Source of the DNA: Alphaproteobacteria bacterium
GTDB lineage: Bacteria; Pseudomonadota; Alphaproteobacteria; UBA8366
Assembly: GCA_029861675.1 (NCBI GenBank)
Contig: JAOTYV010000269.1
Span: 1-6,551 of the forward strand
Direction: 5' to 3'
Length of the DNA stretch: 6,551 nt
The notes beneath the pieces were generated by a model. It searched no databases and had not been told where the DNA came from. It saw only the letters and a list, made by a program, of their open reading frames with translations. Positions 1 through 6,180 of the stretch are shown here, in pieces. The stretch's first letter is position 1. Every line of letters starts with the position of its first letter. Made by a program: the position numbers and the translations under genes.

Positions 1-1
1 C

Positions 2-2014
2 CCCTACTTGCAACAGCATCGGGAAAACCCGGTGCATTGGCAGGCGTGGGGCGAAGACGCCCTGGCCCGCGCCAAGGCCGAAAACAAACCGATCCTTCTT
101 TCGGTGGGATACGCGGCCTGCCATTGGTGCCACGTGATGGCGCATGAGAGTTTCGAGAACGACGACATCGCCGCGCAAATGAACGCGCATTTCGTCAATA
201 TAAAGGTCGACCGCGAAGAACGGCCCGATATCGACTCGATCTACCAATCCGCCCTCCACATGATGGGCGAACAGGGCGGCTGGCCGCTCACCATGTTCCT
301 GACGCCGGACGGCGATCCTTTTTGGGGCGGCACCTATTTTCCACCGAGCCCCCGCTTCGGCCGACCCGGATTCCCGCAAGTGCTCGACAGCGTCGCCACC
401 GTCTTCGCCAAGGAACCCGACCGGATCCGGCAAAACGTCACCGCGTTGCGCGACGGGCTCGCCAAGCTGTCCAAACCGGAGCCCGGTGGCGGCACCGTGG
501 CGATCGCGCTGCTCGACCAGATCGCGGAAAAGCTGGCGGAAAATGTCGACGCCTTCCGCGGCGGCCTCGGCGGCGCCCCGAAATTCCCCCAGTCGCAAAT
601 CCTCGAACAGATCTGGCGCGCCTGGAAACGGCAGGGTCAGGACGCGCACCGCAAGGCGGTCCAGGTCTCGCTCGACAATATGTGCCAGGGCGGCATTTAC
701 GACCATCTGGGCGGCGGCTTCGCCCGCTATTCCGTGGACGAGCGGTGGCTGGTGCCGCATTTCGAAAAGATGCTGTACGACAACGCGCAGCTGGTAGACC
801 TGCTGACCCTGGTTTGGCAGGAGACGGGAAACCCGCTCTATGCGGACCGGGTCGACGAGACGATCGGCTGGGTGTTGCGCGAAATGACCACCGAAAAAGG
901 CGGCTTTTCCAGCAGCCTCGACGCCGACAGCGAGGGCGAAGAAGGCAAGTTCTACGTCTGGAGCGCGACCGACATCGACGCCTTGCTGGGCGACCGGGCC
1001 GCCGCGTTCAAAGCCGCCTATGACGTGACGCCCGGCGGCAATTGGGAAGGCAAGACGATCCTCAACCGGTTACATCGCATGGAACGGCTGGACGACGCGG
1101 CCGAAGCCGGCCTCGCCGAATGCCGCGCGGTCCTCTGGGCCGAGCGCGAAAAACGCATCCCGCCCGGGCTCGACGATAAGGTTCTGGTCGATTGGAACGG
1201 CCTGATGATCGCCGCGCTGGCGACCGCGGGATGGACCTTCGCGCGGCCGGAATGGGTCGACGCGGCGGCGCGCGCCTTTCGGTTCATCGTCGAGGACATG
1301 ACAGAGGACGGCCGGCTCCGCCATAGCTGGCGCGCCGGCCAAGCGCGCCACGCGGCGATCCTGGACGACTACGCCAATATGAGCCGGGCCGCGCTGGCGC
1401 TGCACGAGGCGACCGGAGATTCCGCCTATATTTCGCAGGCCGAAGCGTGGATCGACACAGCCGATACCCATTACGCCGACACCGAACACGGCGGATATTT
1501 CCTGACCGCCGCCGATACGCCGGGGCTGATCACCCGCACCAAACACGCCAACGACAACGCCATTCCGGCCGGAAACGGCGTGTTTGTCGGCGTTTTCGCC
1601 CGGCTCTATCACCTCTCCCGCGACGACCGCTACCGCGCCAAGGCCGAGGCGCTGACCGCCGCCTTCTCCGGAGAGCTGCAGCGTAATTTCTTCCCGCTCT
1701 CCAGCCTGCTTAACGGCCAGGAGCTGTTGCAATCGGGCCAACAGATTGTGGTCATCGGCGCAACCGGCGATGCGGGCACGGCCGCGCTGACCGACGTGCT
1801 GCGCCATCTCTCTTTGCCAAACCGGGTCCTGACCACCCTGCCGCCCGATGCCGAATTGCCGCCGGGCCACCCTGCCGCGGGCAAGGGCGCGATCGATGGC
1901 AAGGCCACGGCCTATCTCTGCCAGGGCATGACCTGTTCCGCGCCGGTGACCGATCCGGCCGCGCTGCACGACACGCTCTCCGGCGCGCCGCCCCCTGCGG
2001 ACAAGGAGCGTTAG
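2..2014 (+). CDS. DUF255 / YyaL-type thioredoxin domain protein, 5' partial
   Basis: This is the homologue of Bacillus YyaL and animal SPATA20. The molecular function of the family is not established. The visible 670 codons begin with [13 protein letters not shown], which in relatives follows only a few more residues, so a short N-terminal piece lies off the left edge; the TTG at 8 is an internal Leu codon, not the start. An N-terminal thioredoxin-like domain carries the CHWC redox motif (bases 119-130), then [11 protein letters not shown] and [13 protein letters not shown]. The rest matches the alpha/alpha-barrel part that resembles N-acylglucosamine 2-epimerases and six-hairpin glycosidases: [53 protein letters not shown] and [10 protein letters not shown] are all present, and it ends with the usual CQGMTC segment. 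No frameshift is seen. It is likely cytosolic, with no signal peptide visible in the part present. The following ogt starts 4 bases after its stop, so the two are probably cotranscribed. Confidence 0.93.
   Translation, partial: PYLQQHRENPVHWQAWGEDALARAKAENKPILLSVGYAACHWCHVMAHESFENDDIAAQMNAHFVNIKVDREERPDIDSIYQSALHMMGEQGGWPLTMFLTPDGDPFWGGTYFPPSPRFGRPGFPQVLDSVATVFAKEPDRIRQNVTALRDGLAKLSKPEPGGGTVAIALLDQIAEKLAENVDAFRGGLGGAPKFPQSQILEQIWRAWKRQGQDAHRKAVQVSLDNMCQGGIYDHLGGGFARYSVDERWLVPHFEKMLYDNAQLVDLLTLVWQETGNPLYADRVDETIGWVLREMTTEKGGFSSSLDADSEGEEGKFYVWSATDIDALLGDRAAAFKAAYDVTPGGNWEGKTILNRLHRMERLDDAAEAGLAECRAVLWAEREKRIPPGLDDKVLVDWNGLMIAALATAGWTFARPEWVDAAARAFRFIVEDMTEDGRLRHSWRAGQARHAAILDDYANMSRAALALHEATGDSAYISQAEAWIDTADTHYADTEHGGYFLTAADTPGLITRTKHANDNAIPAGNGVFVGVFARLYHLSRDDRYRAKAEALTAAFSGELQRNFFPLSSLLNGQELLQSGQQIVVIGATGDAGTAALTDVLRHLSLPNRVLTTLPPDAELPPGHPAAGKGAIDGKATAYLCQGMTCSAPVTDPAALHDTLSGAPPPADKER
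2003..2008 (+). promoter_or_regulatory. Shine-Dalgarno for the ogt GTG start
   Basis: AAGGAG lies inside the last codons of the upstream gene, 10 bases before GTG at 2019. It supports the GTG start, and it implies that ogt translation is tied to the upstream message. Confidence 0.6.
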
Positions 2015-2018
2015 GCCG

Positions 2019-2540
2019 GTGCCCCGCCATGGGGTCGCCAGCCCGTTCGGCGTATTGACGATCGTGGAATGCGACGGGGCGATCGCCGCACTGCAATTCC
2101 CGGAGAGCCAGCGGACCGCCAATTCAGCCGATGCGGCCGAACCAACCGATCCCGCCGCCGGCGGCGATGCGGCGCCCACCGCCCTGCTCGCCCGCGCGGC
2201 GGACCAGCTTACCCGGTATTTCAACCACGGCCTCACCGACTTCGACCTGCCCTTCGTCCCGGCGTCCACACCTTTTCAACAACGCGTCCGCGACGCCATG
2301 CTGGCCATTCCGTTCGGCGAAACGCGCAGTTATGGCGCGTTGGCGAAGAGCACGGGCGGCGCGCCGCGCGCGATCGGCCAGGCGTGCGGCCGCAACCCGA
2401 TTCCGATCATCGTGCCGTGCCATCGCGTCGTCGCGGCCGGCGGGCGGCTCGGCGGCTTCTCCGGCGGCGACGGGCTGCCGACCAAGCGGCGCCTGCTGGC
2501 GCATGAAGGCCCATCCGAATTATTTGCCAACCTGCCCTGA
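2019..2540 (+). CDS. ogt: Methylated-DNA--[protein]-cysteine S-methyltransferase (Ogt type)
   Basis: A 173-aa suicide DNA-repair protein that moves the alkyl group from O6-alkylguanine (and O4-alkylthymine) onto its own cysteine. The active-site motif IVPCHRVV gives Cys134, His135 and Arg136. Asn126 lies 8 residues upstream and Glu163 in AHEG downstream, completing the Asn-Cys-His-Glu set known from human AGT. APRAIGQACGRN (115-126) is the DNA-recognition helix, with Arg117 at the arginine-finger position. The N-terminal half is the degenerate ribonuclease-H-like domain; residues 33-55 form an Ala/Pro/Gly-rich linker that looks variable. There is no Ada-type zinc-binding or AraC domain, hence Ogt rather than Ada. 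The GTG start was chosen because the next in-frame option, TTG at 2055, would remove the first strand (SPFGVLTI) and has no comparable RBS. It is probably translated from the same mRNA as the DUF255 gene. Confidence 0.94.
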   Translation: MPRHGVASPFGVLTIVECDGAIAALQFPESQRTANSADAAEPTDPAAGGDAAPTALLARAADQLTRYFNHGLTDFDLPFVPASTPFQQRVRDAMLAIPFGETRSYGALAKSTGGAPRAIGQACGRNPIPIIVPCHRVVAAGGRLGGFSGGDGLPTKRRLLAHEGPSELFANLP

Positions 2541-2574
2541 TCCCACCCAAGCGCGCGGTTCCCCGGTTCTTCCG

Positions 2575-2603
2575 GTGACAAGCCTTGGGTCGCGCGGTAT
2601 TCT
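2575..2603 (+). promoter_or_regulatory. Candidate sigma70-type promoter for the hydrolase-oxidoreductase pair
   Basis: GTGACA (2575-2580; 5 of 6 to TTGACA) and TATTCT (2598-2603; 4 of 6 to TATAAT) are separated by exactly 17 bases. They lie in the 134-base gap between ogt and the dienelactone hydrolase gene, which would give a leader of about 65 nt. A loose inverted repeat, ACCCAAG (2545-2551) / CTTGGGT (2584-2590), encloses the -35 box; it could be an operator or weak terminator, or chance. No experimental support is possible from sequence. Confidence 0.4.
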
Positions 2604-2660
2604 GCGCCCCGCGGCGCCGGTCCATGGCGCGACAAAAACAAAAACCGCGATCAATTTCAC

Positions 2661-2669
2661 AGGGAGGAG
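2661..2669 (+). promoter_or_regulatory. Strong Shine-Dalgarno for the dienelactone hydrolase gene
   Basis: AGGGAGGAG contains GGAGG (2663-2667), 7 bases before ATG at 2675. It fixes the start at 2675 and excludes the longer upstream reading frame, whose extra residues are Arg/Lys-rich and unlike the family. Confidence 0.75.
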
Positions 2670-2674
2670 AGACA

Positions 2675-3367
2675 ATGCCCGACATCACCATCGCCTGCCC
2701 GGACGGCGCTTTCTCCGCCTACCTCGCGTCCCCCACGGGCAACAGCGGAGGCGGCGTACTGGTCATTCAGGAAATCTTCGGCGTCAATAAAGATATGCGC
2801 GATCATTGCGATCACCTGGCGGCGCAGGGGTATTTCGCACTGTGCCCCGACATCTTCTGGCGCCAGGAACCCGGCATCCAGATCACCGACCAGTCCGAAG
2901 AAGAATGGGCGAAAGCGTTCGAGCTGTATCAGGGATTCGACGTCGATAAGGGCGTCGCCGACCTGAAGGTCGCGCTGGCGCATCTCCGCACCGTCGAGGG
3001 GTGCACCGGCAAAGCCGGTACCGTGGGTTTCTGTCTCGGCGGGCTGCTGGCCTATCTCATGGCGGCGGAATCCGATGCGGAGTGCAACGTCTCCTATTAC
3101 GGCGTCGGAATCGACGAACGCCTCGCGGCCGCGGACGGCATCACCGCCCCGACGCTCTTGCACATCGCCGAAGAGGACGGATTCGTTCCCAAGGAAGCAC
3201 AGGCGAAAATCAAGGACGGTCTGGGCGGCCATCCGAGCATCAGCCTGCACAGCTATCCCGGGGTCGATCACGCCTTCGCCCGCCATGCCGGCGTCAACTA
3301 CGACGCCGCCGCGGCAACACTCGCCGACAGCCGCACGATGGAATGCTTCAACGCAAATCTCGGCTAA
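2675..3367 (+). CDS. Dienelactone hydrolase family protein (alpha/beta hydrolase)
   Basis: A 230-aa, probably cytosolic alpha/beta hydrolase of the carboxymethylenebutenolidase family, close to the usual length of about 235. The Cys-Asp-His triad of dienelactone hydrolase is visible: Cys120 in the nucleophile elbow GFCLGG, Asp168 in EEDGFVP and His199 in GVDHAFAR. Glu33 (QEIFG) corresponds to the Glu that shields the resting cysteine in the Pseudomonas enzyme, and Arg203 to a substrate-carboxylate arginine. The family hydrolyses 4-carboxymethylenebut-2-en-4-olide to maleylacetate in chlorocatechol breakdown, but many members are encoded outside such pathways and have unknown substrates. No chlorocatechol genes are seen here, so the substrate is left open. 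The oxidoreductase gene follows after 33 bases and is probably in the same operon. Confidence 0.92.
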   Translation: MPDITIACPDGAFSAYLASPTGNSGGGVLVIQEIFGVNKDMRDHCDHLAAQGYFALCPDIFWRQEPGIQITDQSEEEWAKAFELYQGFDVDKGVADLKVALAHLRTVEGCTGKAGTVGFCLGGLLAYLMAAESDAECNVSYYGVGIDERLAAADGITAPTLLHIAEEDGFVPKEAQAKIKDGLGGHPSISLHSYPGVDHAFARHAGVNYDAAAATLADSRTMECFNANLG

Positions 3368-3400
3368 ACATCAAACAAACGATAGACAGGGAAAAACACC

Positions 3401-4369
3401 ATGCCGCAGGTAGTCAGAATTCATAAACATGGCGGGCCGGAGGTCCTCAAGCTCGAAGAGGTCAAACTGGCCAATCCGAAAGCCGGCGAAGTGCGTCTCC
3501 GCCAAACCGCGATCGGCTTGAACTTTATCGACACCTATCATCGCAGCGGCCTCTATCCCATGAAGATGCCCGTCACGCTCGGCACCGAAGCCGCCGGCAT
3601 CGTCGAGGCAGTCGGCAAGGGCGTGACCACGGTCAAGGAAGGCGACCGTGTCGCCTATGCCGGCGTTGCCGGCGCCTATGCGGAGGCCCGCACCATTGCA
3701 GCGGACCGCCTGGTCAAGCTGCCACGGTGGATTTCCGACCAGCAGGCGGCGGCAATGATGCTCAAGGGCATGACCGCGGAATACCTGATCCGCCGCACCT
3801 ACCGGGCGCGCAAGGGCGAAACGGTGGTTTTCCATGCCGCCGCCGGCGGCGTCGGGCTGATCGCGTGTCAGTGGCTGAAACAACTGGGCGTCACCGTAAT
3901 CGGCACGGTCGGCTCGGATGCCAAGGCAAAGCTCGCGAAGCGCCACGGCTGCCGGTATCCGGTGCTCTACAAGAAACAAAACCTCGCGAAGCGGGTTCGG
4001 GAAATTACCAAGGGCGCCGGTGTACCGGTGGTCTATGATTCGGTCGGCGCCTCCACCTTCGCACAATCGCTCGACTGTCTCGCGCCGCGCGGCATGCTGG
4101 TCTCGTTCGGCAATTCGTCGGGTCCGGTGCCGCCGTTCGAGCCGGGCATTCTCGCCGCCAAGGGGTCGCTGTATTTCACCCGGCCCTCGCTGGCGGCCTA
4201 CACGGCGAGCCGCGAAGATTTGGTGAAAAGTGCCCAATCCCTGTTCCGCGCGGTAAAGAATGGCGTGAAGATCCGCGTCGATCAGACCTTTAAGCTGAAA
4301 GACATCGTCAGGGCGCACAAGGCCTTGGAAGGCCGCCGCACCACCGGATCGACGGTGATCATTCCCTAG
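3401..4369 (+). CDS. qor: NADPH:quinone oxidoreductase (zeta-crystallin / QorA-type MDR)
   Basis: A 322-aa zinc-free medium-chain dehydrogenase/reductase, near the 327 aa of E. coli QorA; the family reduces quinones (and sometimes other enones) with NADPH. The N-terminal GroES-like domain contains GLNFIDTYHRSGLYP (39-53) and LGTEAAGIVEAVG (60-72). The Rossmann domain has the dinucleotide motif AAAGGVG (146-152) in VFHAAAGGVGLIACQW, then VIGTVGSD, VVYDSVG (210-216) and LVSFGNSSGPV. The C-terminal GRRTTGSTVIIP is typical. The zinc ligands of alcohol dehydrogenases are absent, as expected. The stretch around residues 180-200 (HGCRYPVLYKKQNLAKR) is more basic than the usual GCDxVINY region; the meaning is unclear. 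ATG at 3401 is preceded by a modest AGGG. It is probably cotranscribed with the hydrolase and ends at a terminator-like hairpin. Confidence 0.93.
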   Translation: MPQVVRIHKHGGPEVLKLEEVKLANPKAGEVRLRQTAIGLNFIDTYHRSGLYPMKMPVTLGTEAAGIVEAVGKGVTTVKEGDRVAYAGVAGAYAEARTIAADRLVKLPRWISDQQAAAMMLKGMTAEYLIRRTYRARKGETVVFHAAAGGVGLIACQWLKQLGVTVIGTVGSDAKAKLAKRHGCRYPVLYKKQNLAKRVREITKGAGVPVVYDSVGASTFAQSLDCLAPRGMLVSFGNSSGPVPPFEPGILAAKGSLYFTRPSLAAYTASREDLVKSAQSLFRAVKNGVKIRVDQTFKLKDIVRAHKALEGRRTTGSTVIIP

Positions 4370-4373
4370 CCGC

Positions 4374-4401
4374 ACCCCTGATTATTCGCGGGGGTATTTT
4401 T
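4374..4401 (+). terminator. Rho-independent-like terminator after the quinone oxidoreductase gene
   Basis: ACCCCTG (4374-4380) pairs with CGGGGGT (4389-4395), including one G-T wobble, around an 8-base loop. ATTTTT follows immediately. It begins 5 bases after the stop codon at 4367-4369. The stem is short but the T-run is well placed. Confidence 0.55.
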
Positions 4402-4454
4402 AATTCGGCGTTGGGCCGAGGGTCGCTTTTTAATTCCGCCCTCGGCCGACGCCG
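4397..4454. repeat. Long imperfect inverted repeat overlapping a 30-base-spaced direct repeat
   Basis: The arms are 4406-4422 and 4439-4454. They share CCCTCGGCC and ACGCCG when one is read in reverse complement, with only a small internal mismatch and one-base indel; the loop is 16 bases. TTTTTAATTC occurs at 4397-4406 and again at 4427-4436, so one copy flanks the hairpin and one sits in its loop, exactly 30 bases apart. The hairpin is followed on the plus strand by ATATCTTTT, so it may be a back-up terminator. The evenly spaced AT motifs could instead be protein-binding sites. Confidence 0.6.
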
Positions 4455-4497
4455 ATATCTTTTAAACGCGCCCGGTCCCGGCAACGGCACATCCGGC

Positions 4498-4506
4498 TGT
4501 GGATAA
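4498..4506 (-). promoter_or_regulatory. DnaA box 1 (perfect consensus)
   Basis: TGTGGATAA on the plus strand, i.e. TTATCCACA on the minus strand, is an exact match to the strong DnaA 9-mer. It shares the preceding GC with box 2 (GCTGTGGATAA), making an 11-base identity in the same orientation. Such a 9-mer is expected about once per 130 kb counting both strands at even base composition. Confidence 0.75.
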
Positions 4507-4550
4507 CACCGACAGAGGCCTCAAGATCAGCGCATCGTCAACACGACGCC

Positions 4551-4592
4551 ACTACATCTTGTAGTCTATAACTACATATGAATACTGTATTG
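4551..4592. repeat. AT-rich block with three alternating ACTACA/TGTAGT half-sites; possible unwinding element or operator
   Basis: ACTACA (4551-4556), TGTAGT (4560-4565) and ACTACA (4571-4576) alternate in direction, with starts 9 and 11 bases apart, about one helical turn. They form two overlapping perfect inverted repeats with gaps of 3 and 5 bases. The 42-base block is 30/42 A+T in otherwise GC-rich DNA and ends directly against DnaA box 2. This position suits a DNA unwinding element, but a repressor operator is equally possible. Confidence 0.5.
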
Positions 4593-4593
4593 C

Positions 4594-4602
4594 TGTGGAT
4601 AA
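4594..4602 (-). promoter_or_regulatory. DnaA box 2 (perfect consensus)
   Basis: A second exact TTATCCACA (minus strand), 96 bases from box 1 and in the same orientation. It is bordered by the AT-rich block on one side and by a GC palindrome on the other. I found no further perfect copy in the window by eye. Confidence 0.75.
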
Positions 4603-4605
4603 CCG

Positions 4606-4617
4606 GCGGCGCGCCGC
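4606..4617. repeat. 12-bp perfect GC palindrome next to DnaA box 2
   Basis: GCGGCGCGCCGC is its own reverse complement and starts 3 bases beyond DnaA box 2. Short GC palindromes are common in GC-rich DNA, so the position is more notable than the sequence. Confidence 0.45.
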
Positions 4618-4652
4618 GATCGATCCGGTCCGCGCGCGAACTGCTAACCAAT

Positions 4653-4679
4653 TGAATCAACGCTTGTTTTATTGATTCA
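4653..4679. repeat. Inverted repeat with two GANTC sites over the rho stop codon
   Basis: TGAATCAA (4653-4660) and TTGATTCA (4672-4679) are perfect 8-base complements with an 11-base loop that contains most of the rho stop codon. Each arm holds one GANTC (4654-4658 and 4674-4678), the target of the alphaproteobacterial cell-cycle methylase CcrM. It is not followed by a T-run on the minus strand, so it is a poor intrinsic terminator for rho. Confidence 0.5.
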
Positions 4680-5940
4680 TGCCGTCGAAGAAATCGGAGT
4701 TGTTCTTCGTCTGTTTCAGCTTGTCGATCAGGAAGTCCATCGCGTCGGAAACGCCCATGGGCAGCAGGATACGCCGCAGCACCCACATTTTCGACAGCGT
4801 CGCCTTGTCGACCAGCAGCTCTTCCTTACGCGTGCCGGATTTTTGAATGTCGATCGCCGGGAAGGTGCGTTTGTCGGAAAGCTTCCGGTCGAGCACAATC
4901 TCGGAATTGCCCGTGCCCTTGAATTCCTCGAAGATCACCTCGTCCATCCGGCTGCCGGTGTCGATCAGCGCCGTCGAAATGATGGTCAGCGACCCGCCTT
5001 CCTCGATGTTCCGGGCGGCGCCGAAGAACCGCTTCGGGCGCTGCAGCGCGTTGGCGTCGACACCGCCGGTCAACACCTTGCCGGAACTCGGCACGACGGT
5101 GTTGTAGGCACGGGCGAGCCGGGTGATCGAGTCGAGCAGGATCACGACGTCTCGCTTGTGTTCGACCAGGCGTTTGGCTTTTTGAATCACCATCTCCGCC
5201 ACTTGGACATGGCGCGAGGCCGGCTCGTCGAAGGTCGAGCTCACCACCTCGCCCTTCACGGAGCGGTCCATATCGGTGACTTCCTCGGGCCGCTCGTCGA
5301 TTAGCAGCACGATGACATAGACTTCCGGATGGTTGGCACTGATGGCATGGGCGATGTTCTGCATGATCATCGTCTTACCGGTGCGCGGCTGGGCAACGAT
5401 CAACGCGCGCTGCCCCTTGCCGAGCGGTGCCACCAATTCGATCACCCGCGTGGTGAAATCCTTGCTCTCCGGGTTATCGATTTCGAGGTTCAGTTTTTCT
5501 TCCGGATAGAGCGGCGTCAAATTGTCGAAATTGATCCTGTGCCGCACATGATCGGGATCGTCGAAGTTGACCGTGCTGACCTTGAGAAGCGCAAAATACC
5601 GCTCGCCGTCTTTCGGCGCGCGAATCGTGCCTTCCACCGTGTCACCTGTGCGCAATCCGAACCGGCGTACCTGACTGGGACTGACATAGATATCATCCGG
5701 TCCCGGCAGGTAATTCGATTCCGGCGACCGCAGGAAGCCGAAACCATCCTGCAATACTTCCAGAACGCCTTCACCGGTAATCGGCACATCCTGTTCGGCC
5801 AATTCCTTGAGGATGGCGAACATCATGTCCTGCTTGCGAAGGGTGCTGGCGTTCTCGATCTCGAGATCCTCGGCGATGCCGAGCAGCTCCGCTGGAGCCT
5901 TTTGCTTCAACTCGTGAAGGTGGACTTCTTCAAATTTCAT
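4669..5940 (-). CDS. rho: Transcription termination factor Rho
   Basis: A 423-aa hexameric RNA-dependent ATPase/helicase (E. coli Rho is 419) that loads on C-rich nascent RNA and releases RNA polymerase. The N-terminal helical Rho_N domain covers about 1-47. The RNA-binding cold-shock fold follows, with DGFGFLR (65-71) and DDIYVS (82-87). The RecA-like motor has Walker A QPRTGKT (184-190, Lys189), catalytic Glu216 in LLIDERPEE, Walker B VVILLD (265-270) and the Q-loop SGKVLTGG (286-293). The arginine finger is Arg371 in SGTRKEEL. All line up with E. coli at a constant offset of five. Gln184 stands where E. coli has Pro in APPKAGKT. The start [12 protein letters not shown] aligns with the E. 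coli N-terminus and no other start is needed, though no good Shine-Dalgarno precedes it. hemJ lies upstream on the same strand. The expected alphaproteobacterial neighbour mnmE is not downstream. Confidence 0.98.
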   Translation of the reverse strand: MKFEEVHLHELKQKAPAELLGIAEDLEIENASTLRKQDMMFAILKELAEQDVPITGEGVLEVLQDGFGFLRSPESNYLPGPDDIYVSPSQVRRFGLRTGDTVEGTIRAPKDGERYFALLKVSTVNFDDPDHVRHRINFDNLTPLYPEEKLNLEIDNPESKDFTTRVIELVAPLGKGQRALIVAQPRTGKTMIMQNIAHAISANHPEVYVIVLLIDERPEEVTDMDRSVKGEVVSSTFDEPASRHVQVAEMVIQKAKRLVEHKRDVVILLDSITRLARAYNTVVPSSGKVLTGGVDANALQRPKRFFGAARNIEEGGSLTIISTALIDTGSRMDEVIFEEFKGTGNSEIVLDRKLSDKRTFPAIDIQKSGTRKEELLVDKATLSKMWVLRRILLPMGVSDAMDFLIDKLKQTKNNSDFFDGMNQ

Positions 5941-6121
5941 TGGCTTGCCACTGCGTGACGGTTGTGCGGAACGGGGCGGGAATTGGAGAAAAATCTTCCG
6001 CGTCGATGCGGACGGAGGAAAACTTTTTCGGAATTCTTGTAATTTGTGGAGCGCCGGTTAACGCAGCACCAACAGGTGCCCGGGGCCCAGCGAAACGGTC
6101 CGGAGAGATCCTACGACCGTG
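5941..6121 (-). promoter_or_regulatory. Long C-rich rho leader, possible autoregulatory (rut-like) region
   Basis: Reading towards rho, the 120 bases next to the start codon hold 42 C and 22 G, with tracts such as TTCCCGCCCCGTTCCGC. This C-over-G bias is what Rho prefers in RNA. A small stem-loop, GCACC/GGTGC with a 4-base loop, lies at 6066-6079. The last 20 bases before ATG lack an AGGAGG-like sequence. E. coli rho is known to be autoregulated by termination in its leader; a similar mechanism here is inference. Confidence 0.4.
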
Positions 6122-6127
6122 CACGGA

Positions 6128-6155
6128 ACTATACCCGATTGCTCGCGCCGAACAA
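6128..6155 (-). promoter_or_regulatory. Candidate sigma70-type promoter of rho
   Basis: On the minus strand TTGTTC (6150-6155) and TATAGT (6128-6133) are separated by 16 bases. Transcription would begin near 6121, inside the perfect 10-bp palindrome CCGTGCACGG (6117-6126), leaving a leader of about 180 nt. The -10 box is good (5 of 6) and the -35 is partial. Confidence 0.45.
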
Positions 6156-6180
6156 GGACTAAATCTGCTTCGTCAATAAC

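Larger units (their letters stand above)
4370..4668. other. Gene-free convergent gap with DnaA boxes; candidate replication-origin or DnaA-binding locus
   Basis: I see no convincing reading frame in these 299 bases. From left to right they hold a terminator, a long imperfect hairpin with spaced TTTTTAATTC repeats, DnaA box 1, about 45 bases without clear structure, an AT-rich block with alternating half-sites, DnaA box 2, a GC palindrome, and a GANTC-bearing inverted repeat at the rho stop. Two perfect DnaA boxes next to an AT-rich, meltable-looking block is the classic make-up of an oriC. Nearby hemJ-rho fits, because alphaproteobacterial origins are often near hemE/hemH/hemJ/rho. Against oriC, only two strong boxes are seen, no cluster of CtrA-type TTAA-N7-TTAA sites, and both flanking genes point inward. 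A DnaA titration or control site is the main alternative. Confidence 0.5.

Noticed and set aside
2153..2166. 14-bp perfect palindrome CGCCGCCGGCGGCG
   Set aside because: It lies inside ogt and encodes the Pro/Ala/Gly linker. GC-rich codons make such palindromes likely by chance.
1070..2269. 399-residue open frame on the minus strand
   Set aside because: It is antisense to the DUF255 gene and the start of ogt, is rich in Arg/Gly/Ala without domain motifs, and both sense genes are clear family members. It is a high-GC shadow frame.
3371..4375. 334-residue open frame on the minus strand
   Set aside because: It mirrors the quinone oxidoreductase gene almost end to end. The sense protein has all family motifs, the antisense one none.
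4400..4465. CtrA sites (TTAA-N7-TTAA)
   Set aside because: TTAA occurs at 4400-4403, 4430-4433 and 4462-4465, but the gaps are 26 and 28 bases, not 7.
4538..4786. 82-residue minus-strand frame covering the end of rho and the gap
   Set aside because: It overlaps rho out of frame, lacks a good RBS and has no family resemblance. It is open by chance.
4672..5958. Plus-strand open frames of 210 and 209 residues opposite rho
   Set aside because: They are antisense to highly conserved rho coding sequence, with no recognisable domains.
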